Of a stretch of DNA of 5,447 bases, positions 1 through 5,158 are shown one piece after another; the first letter of the stretch is position 1, and every line of letters begins with the position of its first letter. The DNA lies in assembly GCA_016205045.1 (NCBI GenBank), contig JACQJM010000068.1, positions 1 through 5,447 of the forward strand, given 5' to 3'. Origin of the DNA: Elusimicrobiota bacterium. GTDB taxonomy: Bacteria > Elusimicrobiota > Elusimicrobia > JACQJN01. The notes beneath the pieces were generated by a model, which did not search any database, was not told where the DNA came from, and saw nothing but the letters and a program-made list of their open reading frames with translations. A program made the translations under genes and the position numbers.

Positions 1-2
1 AG

Positions 3-52
3 ACGGTTTACGGTTTAAAGTTCTTAACTGTAAACTGTAAACTTTAAACTGT
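3..52. repeat. Heptamer-based inverted repeat upstream of rfbB
   Basis: Positions 26-52 are almost four head-to-tail copies of a 7-mer (AACTGTA, AACTGTA, AACTTTA, AACTGT). Positions 3-22 carry the same unit on the opposite strand (ACGGTTT, ACGGTTT, AAAGTT). The two arms can fold in two registers. In one, 10-22 pairs with 40-52, with 12 of 13 pairs Watson-Crick and one G-U, around a 17 nt loop. In the other, 3-22 pairs with 26-45 around a CTT loop, with a few mismatches or wobbles. A run of T at 52-56 follows, so the structure might end transcription from an upstream gene outside the window. The stem is very A/T-rich, however, so a repeat is the safer description. Confidence 0.7.
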
Positions 53-60
53 TTTTGCCC

Positions 61-66
61 TATTAT
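61..66 (+). promoter_or_regulatory. Possible -10 box for rfbB
   Basis: TATTAT matches the sigma-70 -10 consensus TATAAT in five of six bases. It ends 8 nt before the rfbB ATG. If real, transcription would begin at or within a couple of bases of the start codon, giving a leaderless or nearly leaderless mRNA. That would agree with the absence of a Shine-Dalgarno sequence. No convincing -35 hexamer sits 16-18 nt upstream (37-44 reads GTAAACTT), so this is tentative. Confidence 0.22.
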
Positions 67-74
67 TACTCGCA

Positions 75-1097
75 ATGAAACTCTTAGTCACTGGTGGTTT
101 AGGATTCATCGGATCAAATTTCATACGACACATGTTGTCGGCCCATCCTGACTGCCAAATAACCAATCTGGATAAGCAGACCTATGCCGGAAATCCGGAG
201 AATTTAAAAGAATTTAAGAAGAACTCTCATTATACGTGGGTCAAAGCGGATATTTTAGACCGAAAAAAGGTGGATGCCTGCATGTCCCGGGTGGAGGCGG
301 TTGTGCATTTCGCGGCGGAGACACACGTGGATCGTTCTATTTTGGATTCGGGAGATTTTATCCGCACCAATGTATTGGGAACTCAGGTGCTGTTGGAGTC
401 CGCCAAGGCCAGCGGGGTGAAGCGTTTTGTGCATGTGTCTACGGATGAGGTGTATGGATCCAAGGAAACAGGGGATTCTCGAGAAGAGGATGTTCTTCTG
501 CCCAACAGCCCCTATGCCTCTTCCAAGGCGGCTTCCGATCTTTTGGCCCGCTCGTACTTCGTAACCTACGGATTTCCCGTCATCGTCACGCGTTCCTCCA
601 ATAATTTCGGACCTTATCAATACCCTGAAAAGGCAATTCCCCTACTGATCACCAATGCCCTGGAGGATAAATCCTTCCCATTGTATGGGGATGGTCTGCA
701 GGTGCGGGATTGGTTGTATGTTCTGGACCATGCTAAAGCTTTAGACACCGTCTTAGAGCGAGGAGTACCCGGAGAGATTTATAATATCGGTGGAACTCGG
801 TCCTGTGCCAACGTGGATTTGGTTAAGAATATTTTGAATTTGATGAATAAATCGGAAAGTTTGATCCAGAGAATTCCCGATCGTCCTGGCCATGATCGCC
901 GTTATGCTTTGAATTGTGACAGGCTGCGGGCTTTAGGTTGGAAGCCTCGGGCCAGTTTCGAGGATGCGCTCCGGCAAACGATTGGGTGGTACAAGCAGAA
1001 TAAACCGTGGTGGTCTAAGATCAAGAGCGGCCGCGAGTACCGCACTTATTATAAAAAGCAATATGTTCGAGAGGGGCGACTGGCCGTCCGACACTAA
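75..1097 (+). CDS. rfbB: dTDP-glucose 4,6-dehydratase (RfbB/RmlB)
   Basis: This cytoplasmic NAD-dependent enzyme converts dTDP-glucose to dTDP-4-keto-6-deoxyglucose. It is the second step towards dTDP-rhamnose and other dTDP-deoxysugars used in lipopolysaccharide, capsule or glycan synthesis. It is a 340-residue extended short-chain dehydrogenase, full length for the family (about 315-360). A Rossmann motif TGGLGFIGS lies at residues 6-14, and an NLDKQTYAGN segment at 31-40 carries the nucleotide-binding acid. The motif HFAAETHVDRSI is at 78-89. The dehydratase signature STDEVYG at 122-128 supplies T123, D124 and E125, and the catalytic Y147xxxK151 pair is present. Substrate-binding segments are NNFGPYQYPEK (176-186), YGDGLQVRDWLYVLDH (204-219) and RPGHDRRYA (270-278). 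The ATG gives the standard N-terminus directly before the Rossmann strand. There is no Shine-Dalgarno sequence upstream. It sits 6 nt before tdk, in the same direction. I see no broken motif. Confidence 0.96.
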   Translation: MKLLVTGGLGFIGSNFIRHMLSAHPDCQITNLDKQTYAGNPENLKEFKKNSHYTWVKADILDRKKVDACMSRVEAVVHFAAETHVDRSILDSGDFIRTNVLGTQVLLESAKASGVKRFVHVSTDEVYGSKETGDSREEDVLLPNSPYASSKAASDLLARSYFVTYGFPVIVTRSSNNFGPYQYPEKAIPLLITNALEDKSFPLYGDGLQVRDWLYVLDHAKALDTVLERGVPGEIYNIGGTRSCANVDLVKNILNLMNKSESLIQRIPDRPGHDRRYALNCDRLRALGWKPRASFEDALRQTIGWYKQNKPWWSKIKSGREYRTYYKKQYVREGRLAVRH

Positions 1098-1103
1098 ATT
1101 TAT

Positions 1104-1661
1104 ATGATTCACGTGCTGCATCGCTCGGGTTCTATTGAAGTAGTTTGCGGGAGCATGTTTTCGGGAAAAACTCAGGAACTGATCCGACGATTACGTTTGG
1201 CCACCATCGCCAAACAGAAGGTCCAAGTATTTAACTCTGCTCTGGATATTCGGTACGGGAAGAACCATATTATTTCCCATGATAAATCCAAAATTCCCTC
1301 CCAGCTGGTCCGCCATGCCAAGGACATCTTAAAAATGATCCACCCCGATACCCAGGTAGTGGGTGTCGATGAGGTCCAGTTTTTTGATGCGGATGTGGTG
1401 GGGGTGTGTGAACATCTGGCCAACCAAGGCAAGCGTGTGATTGTGGCGGGATTAGATCAGGACTATCGAGGAAAGCCCTTTGACGTCATGGCCAAGCTCA
1501 TGGCCGTAGCAGAGTTCGTCACCAAGAATTTAGCGATTTGTGTCGTGTGTGGAAATCCCGCCAACCGCACCCAAAAGCTCACTTCCAGCAAAAAACGCAT
1601 CGAAGTCGGGGCTTCCGGCAAGTACGAGGCCCGCTGCCGCCGCTGCTTCCAGGTGTTCTAA
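1104..1661 (+). CDS. tdk: Thymidine kinase (type II, Tdk)
   Basis: This cytoplasmic salvage enzyme phosphorylates thymidine to dTMP with ATP. It has 185 residues, normal for the type II (TK1-like) family. The P-loop GSMFSGKT is at residues 16-23. The Walker B strand VVGVDEVQFF at 85-94 contains D89 and the likely catalytic base E90. The segment AGLDQDYRGKPF at 115-126 is the conserved stretch before the lasso loop. A structural zinc site is formed by C146/C149 and C178/C181. The thymidine-binding lasso VGASGKYEARCRRCF (168-182) includes Y174. The ATG begins 6 nt after the rfbB stop, with no clear Shine-Dalgarno sequence, so the gene is probably co-transcribed with rfbB. dTMP feeds dTTP, the nucleotide donor for dTDP-glucose, so the pairing makes metabolic sense; that link is inference. 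The TAA stop lies inside the left arm of a palindromic repeat. Confidence 0.95.
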   Translation: MIHVLHRSGSIEVVCGSMFSGKTQELIRRLRLATIAKQKVQVFNSALDIRYGKNHIISHDKSKIPSQLVRHAKDILKMIHPDTQVVGVDEVQFFDADVVGVCEHLANQGKRVIVAGLDQDYRGKPFDVMAKLMAVAEFVTKNLAICVVCGNPANRTQKLTSSKKRIEVGASGKYEARCRRCFQVF

Positions 1662-1734
1662 AAGAACCAGCCCCCGCTCGCTGATATGACTCGCAGGGAC
1701 CGGCGAAAGGAGAACGTCTACGCCGGGTTCTTTT
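1660..1734. repeat. Long palindromic intergenic element with AAAAGAACC/GGTTCTTTT ends
   Basis: Perfect 9-bp inverted ends, AAAAGAACC (1660-1668) and GGTTCTTTT (1726-1734), enclose 57 nt. Inside is a second perfect stem, CCGGCG (1700-1705) with CGCCGG (1721-1726), around a 15-nt loop. A direct repeat CTCGC brackets TGATATGA near 1677-1694. The left 11 nt (AAAAGAACCAG) recur at 3816 and 3861, and the right end GGTTCTTTTGTA (1726-1737) recurs at 3826-3837. The element therefore belongs to the same family as the short palindromes near 3814-3894. It overlaps the tdk stop codon. It resembles a REP-like (repetitive extragenic palindromic) sequence. A transcript-end hairpin is possible, but the canonical terminator lies just beyond it. 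Confidence 0.7.
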
Positions 1735-1749
1735 GTACCGACTCACCAC

Positions 1750-3738
1750 TCAAAAGGTAGCTGCTACCTTTTTTTCTTTGTGTTGATCTCGCCACTCCTC
1801 GGATTCCTTCGAGAATCGCTTCCAGCGCGTACGATAGTTTTTGAGATGGGTGACCTCTCGGGCATATTCGGCGGGATTTCCGGAATACTTTTCCGGGTGT
1901 TCTATGGTCTGTTCTATGGCCCTGGACAACCTAAAGCTGTAATCTGTAATGGTTTCTTCGAGGTACCCGTGAGTTGGATATCTAAGAAGCACTTGATCCC
2001 AAAAATCAGAGGGATTGAGCAGATAGGCTTCAAGCAAGGATTTTAGGTGTTTGGGAGCTGAGATAGGATTTAGCTCTAAAAATACCTGCGCCATGATTCC
2101 CCAGGCTTCCCACTCCATCTCAATGATTTTGGTTCTTGTCCGCGCCTCCTCCAAGTCTTGGAGAAGGTGGGTCCATTCATGGCCAATCGTTATGGCCAAC
2201 ATGGATGAGGGAAAGGATAGGAGTTTCCAGTCCAGTAGGATATTTCCTTGGTTGTCGTAAAAGGCCGCTAATCCTTCTCCGTCGCCAAACTTTATTGTAG
2301 GCCTCCCACCCTGTTCTTTAGCCCAGTAACTCTCCGCGTATTCCCTCCACAATTTCTGCCCCGTGGGCGTACTGAGCAGAATTTGTTTGGCCTTTTGAAT
2401 TTTCCTCTGTAGATAAAGTTGAGTTAAAATGTAGGGAATTAAGCCCGTCCCTATTCCAGATGAAAGAGCTGCTCCTATGCCTGTCCAGCCCAGAGAAAAC
2501 ACAGTCGGTAGAGATAAGAGAGCTCCCAGGGAAGAAGCAATCGCGAAAGTCTTGAGGCGGTGAGTTTGTGCTGTCTGGATTGTCTTCTGGAATGGATTCA
2601 AGGGTTTTTCACCCAGAAGGGGCTCTTTCTCGGGAAGGAAGAGGCCTATTCTCAAGGGTTGAAGATTGTTGTTTCTTGGCCTTTCCGGGAGTTGAGCCAA
2701 GAATGACTGCTGATCCGTTTTAGGGCTTAAGCGGCTGAATAAGTAATGATCATCTCCCCACTTTTCCAATGCATCGTGAGCCTGTTTTTCCGCTTGAATG
2801 CTTTCTCTAGAAACATATCGGATGAGGACAAGTTGGCCCGTGGCAGGCAGGTACCTAAAAATAATGCGATGCGTGCGTCTCTGTCCAAATTTGATCTCTC
2901 CTAAACCTGCCAGTTGACCTCCCGCAAAAAATTTAATGTTCCCGAACTCTCCGCTGAAGTATTTTTTGGTTGCTAATAGAGTCTCAATGATTTTATGGGT
3001 TTTATCCACTTCTGCCTGGAGTTTTCTGAACTCTTCGTTTCCCCAGCCTTTTGTATCTCCCAGGAACTCTTTTGTGATTTGCATGGAAAACGGAGGACCC
3101 ACCTGGACGGCAGGATTTATTTCAGTCTCCGTGGTCGCGGTTAGGCCTTGGGTCATGTTTCGGGCATGAGTCAGTGTTTGAGAACGTCGTGCTTGCAACC
3201 GCTGGTGATGCACCCGCTCCAGAATCCCGAGGTTCTCAGGAGTGAGATAGAGGCTGTGCACTGTTCTGAGATTCTCCAGTTCTACAGAATCTGTGGGTGG
3301 GGAGGTCGGGAGCATCCATGAATAGGCTCGCGCTTGCTTGGTTTGTATGGCTTCTTCTATAGCCAGTAATAAAGCTTGCTGAGCTTCTGTGGGAGATTTC
3401 TGATGGAGGGCCATAAAGGTTTCTGGGGTGAAATCTAGACTGTGCTTCAGTTCGTGCAGGACAGGCTCAGCGCGATTTAAATTCGAATCATTTTGGAAAT
3501 TAAGGCCTCTGAGATTATTCACCACAAAATTGAGATGGTTAATATCTATAAAGCAGCTGGAAGAGAGATGTGAGGGGATTGTAGGCAGCAGGTTGAGAAC
3601 AGGTTCCCAAGCAGCCAAGCTGTGGTTTGGGGAAGAGGCGTTCTGGGCCCATGCGCGATAGGTGGGAGGATCGAAAGCTCCTAAGAGGAAGCTCCAAACG
3701 AGCAGAACTGAAACAGACTTTTTGATCCGAGGTGCCAT
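1750..3738 (-). CDS. Secreted or membrane-anchored protein with HExxH metalloprotease-like domain; family not recognised
   Basis: I do not recognise this 662-residue protein as a whole. The N-terminus has two lysines (6-7), a hydrophobic core at about 9-22 and an AWA-Q site at 29-32, a plausible signal peptide cut after A31. Residues 35-210 are polar, probably helical and unassigned. Residues about 232-325 have two helices and then a strand-rich basic stretch with GEIKFGQRRTHRIIFRY (280-296), recalling the RelE/HigB toxin fold; this is inference. Residues about 397-442 are a hydrophobic hairpin, probably two membrane segments. The C-terminal part contains GHEWTHLLQD (519-528), a HExxH zinc-site motif with H520, E521 and H524. 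Candidate third ligands are E540, E544 or E595, the last in EETITDY (594-600), whose ExxxD spacing recalls M48-like peptidases. A cleaved signal plus a two-pass hairpin would place the peptidase domain in the periplasm. The ATG start gives the lysine-led signal peptide; no Shine-Dalgarno sequence is visible. The 3' end overlaps the convergent terminator. Peptidase activity is probable, not shown. Confidence 0.85.
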   Translation of the reverse strand: MAPRIKKSVSVLLVWSFLLGAFDPPTYRAWAQNASSPNHSLAAWEPVLNLLPTIPSHLSSSCFIDINHLNFVVNNLRGLNFQNDSNLNRAEPVLHELKHSLDFTPETFMALHQKSPTEAQQALLLAIEEAIQTKQARAYSWMLPTSPPTDSVELENLRTVHSLYLTPENLGILERVHHQRLQARRSQTLTHARNMTQGLTATTETEINPAVQVGPPFSMQITKEFLGDTKGWGNEEFRKLQAEVDKTHKIIETLLATKKYFSGEFGNIKFFAGGQLAGLGEIKFGQRRTHRIIFRYLPATGQLVLIRYVSRESIQAEKQAHDALEKWGDDHYLFSRLSPKTDQQSFLAQLPERPRNNNLQPLRIGLFLPEKEPLLGEKPLNPFQKTIQTAQTHRLKTFAIASSLGALLSLPTVFSLGWTGIGAALSSGIGTGLIPYILTQLYLQRKIQKAKQILLSTPTGQKLWREYAESYWAKEQGGRPTIKFGDGEGLAAFYDNQGNILLDWKLLSFPSSMLAITIGHEWTHLLQDLEEARTRTKIIEMEWEAWGIMAQVFLELNPISAPKHLKSLLEAYLLNPSDFWDQVLLRYPTHGYLEETITDYSFRLSRAIEQTIEHPEKYSGNPAEYAREVTHLKNYRTRWKRFSKESEEWRDQHKEKKVAATF
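1752..1775 (+). terminator. Intrinsic terminator of the rfbB-tdk unit
   Basis: AAAAGGTAG (1752-1760) pairs perfectly with CTACCTTTT (1764-1772) around a CTG triloop. A seven-T run spans 1769-1775, so the hairpin has an upstream A-tract and a downstream T-tract. It lies about 90 nt after the tdk stop and inside the last codons of the convergent minus-strand gene, covering part of its stop codon. Read on the minus strand it has only four T residues at its end, so it may also work weakly in that direction. Confidence 0.72.
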
Positions 3739-3773
3739 GGATATAGTTTAAGTGCTTTTAGAGGATATTCAGG

Positions 3774-3807
3774 GGTCTTTTGGCCCATTCCTGCAGGACA
3801 AAGGACC
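3774..3807. repeat. Degenerate hairpin of the GGTTCTTTT repeat family
   Basis: GGTCTTTTG (3774-3782) pairs with CAAAGGACC (3799-3807), eight Watson-Crick pairs and one G-U on the plus-strand RNA. The 16-nt loop contains the palindrome TCCTGCAGGA (3789-3798). Both arms look like decayed versions of GGTTCTTTTG/CAAAAGAACC found a few bases away. On the minus strand it would lie in the 5' leader of the metalloprotease-like gene, where the wobble becomes an A-C mismatch. Confidence 0.45.
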
Positions 3808-3813
3808 TATGTC

Positions 3814-3836
3814 ACAAAAGAACCAGGTTCTTTTGT
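3814..3836. repeat. Short perfect palindrome, 11-bp arms
   Basis: ACAAAAGAACC (3814-3824) and GGTTCTTTTGT (3826-3836) are exact reverse complements around one central A. The 9-mer core is identical to the ends of the 1660-1734 element, and GGTTCTTTTGTA is shared over 12 nt. It lies about 75 nt upstream of the metalloprotease-like start and about 90 nt past the tolB stop. It could be a REP-like repeat, a dyad operator, or a weak bidirectional terminator; the sequence alone does not decide. Confidence 0.75.
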
Positions 3837-3860
3837 ATCAATTTTGGCCTAAAATGCATA

Positions 3861-3900
3861 AAAAGAACCAGGTTCTTTTAGCATAGGTTCTTTTAGCACA
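3861..3900. repeat. Second palindrome with tandem 15-bp right arm
   Basis: AAAAGAACC (3861-3869) and GGTTCTTTT (3871-3879) form the same palindrome around a central A. The right arm is duplicated in tandem: GGTTCTTTTAGCATA (3871-3885) is followed by GGTTCTTTTAGCACA (3886-3900), differing at one base. The flanks extend the dyad imperfectly: TGC at 3855-3857 lies outside the left arm and GCA at 3881-3883 outside the right. Read on the minus strand this is 29 nt or more past the tolB stop, with a TTTTTA tract after the hairpin, so it might also help end the tolB transcript. Confidence 0.72.
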
Positions 3901-3928
3901 TTAGCAACACAGAGCGTGGAACTGTAGT

Positions 3929-5158
3929 TTAGGGGGACCAGCTAGGTGTGAACGAGTTGCCAGGAATTCTAGCGATAGGATGAGGGGAAGAGCCATCTGC
4001 ATCCATGATAAAAAGCTCTTTTCTGCCGTTGCGAGTAGAGGTGAACGCAATAAAGCGCCCATCGGGAGACCAACTGGGATCTTCATTGGACCCTTCCCCG
4101 CGCGTCAGCTGGCGCAGTTGGTTGCCTGTAAGATCTGTAAGAAAAATATCCATGCGGTTCATGACACTGGTTCTACCGGCAAAAACGATCCATTCCCCCG
4201 TAGGAGACCAGATGGGAGAATCACACCAGTTTAGATTGGTCAGTTTCTGGGTTCGGCTTGAATCCAATTCGATGAGGTAGAGTTGGGGGTTTCCCGAGCG
4301 ATCCGAGATAAAGGCCACCTGTCTTCCGTCCGGAGAAAAACTGGCGGAGGCATCCACCCCGCGATGAAAGGTGAGCCGGCTCATCTTTCTGTTCCTTAAA
4401 GAAAGGATATAGATGTTGGGGTCTTTTTCCTTGGACAGGGTGATGGCCAAAAGGCTCCCATCCGGAGAAAATCCTCCGGCCATATTAATTCCCTGATAGG
4501 TGGAAAGAGGAGATATTTTGTTTTGAGCTATGTCCAGATCGTAAAGGTCAGGGTTGTTGTGTCGGTAGGTGGTGTAGACCAGGTGCCTTCCATCCGGAGA
4601 CCAACGGGGGATGAGAGTCATGGACTGGTCAAAGGTGAGTTGTTTTAAGTTGGCCCCATCATAATCGACCATGTAAATCTCTTTAAAACCGGTCTGGTTG
4701 TTGGAAAAAGCAATGCGGGTGTGAGCGATCCCTCTTTTGCCGGTGACCCGCAAAACTACCTCATCCGCAAATAAATGTGCCGCCTGTCTAAAATCAGAGA
4801 CAGGGAGTTGGTAGTATTTCTCCACAATGGTGTCGTTGTTTTGTGTATCGAGCAATTTAGCTTCTAACACCACTTTGTCTTTAAGGTCCTGCACCTTACC
4901 CTTGATTTGAAGGCGAGTGGGACCTTTTGAGGTGACCTCGAAGTATCGAGAGTAAAGAAGGTCAGCCCTTAAAACATCCCATATTTTCTGCGCTAGATTT
5001 TGTCCTTGGGGGCCTTCTCCTTCCAGGGGAGGCATGAACAGGGCCATCTTTTTTTCTTCTCCGCTACCGGAAATGCCGATGTAGACGTCCGTCGCAGAAA
5101 TAGTGAAGGAGAAAGGATGAAGGATGAATAGGGCAAAAACAATGGTGAATTTAATCAC
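3929..5158 (-). CDS. tolB: Tol-Pal system protein TolB
   Basis: TolB is a periplasmic beta-propeller protein that works with Pal and the TolQRA inner-membrane complex to keep the outer membrane attached and constricting during division. At 409 residues it is close to the usual length (about 430 in E. coli). A signal peptide covers about residues 1-22, with a hydrophobic core at 4-19 and probable cleavage after ISA (20-22). The N-terminal alpha/beta domain spans about 23-140. The propeller follows, with blade motifs WSPDG (186-190), FSPDG (230-234), FSPDG (274-278), WSPTG (317-321), WSPDG (363-367) and a terminal WSP (407-409), the usual six-fold pattern ending as TolB proteins do. The start is GTG, overlapping the upstream stop as GTGA. 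No Shine-Dalgarno sequence is seen, so coupled translation is likely. No pal gene follows in this window. The C-terminus is complete. Confidence 0.94.
   Translation of the reverse strand: MIKFTIVFALFILHPFSFTISATDVYIGISGSGEEKKMALFMPPLEGEGPQGQNLAQKIWDVLRADLLYSRYFEVTSKGPTRLQIKGKVQDLKDKVVLEAKLLDTQNNDTIVEKYYQLPVSDFRQAAHLFADEVVLRVTGKRGIAHTRIAFSNNQTGFKEIYMVDYDGANLKQLTFDQSMTLIPRWSPDGRHLVYTTYRHNNPDLYDLDIAQNKISPLSTYQGINMAGGFSPDGSLLAITLSKEKDPNIYILSLRNRKMSRLTFHRGVDASASFSPDGRQVAFISDRSGNPQLYLIELDSSRTQKLTNLNWCDSPIWSPTGEWIVFAGRTSVMNRMDIFLTDLTGNQLRQLTRGEGSNEDPSWSPDGRFIAFTSTRNGRKELFIMDADGSSPHPIARIPGNSFTPSWSP

Noticed and set aside
255..620. Open frame of 121 codons on the minus strand inside rfbB
   Set aside because: It is antisense to a clear rfbB frame with every family motif, and its translation shows no recognisable domain.
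3739..3770. Possible minus-strand promoter (CTGAAT, 17 nt, AAACTA) before the metalloprotease-like gene
   Set aside because: Both hexamers match the consensus poorly, and A/T-rich leaders give such matches by chance.
3816..3900. CRISPR-like array
   Set aside because: The repeats are 9-15 nt palindromes without regular 25-40 nt spacers and there are no cas genes nearby.
3890..3907. TTAGCAC resembling half of a CIRCE element (HrcA operator)
   Set aside because: The second half GAGTGCTAA is missing and no heat-shock gene follows.
3980..4280. Two plus-strand open frames of 84 and 91 codons antisense to tolB
   Set aside because: They mirror the repeated propeller codons of tolB; the translations look like random basic sequence and have no start signals.
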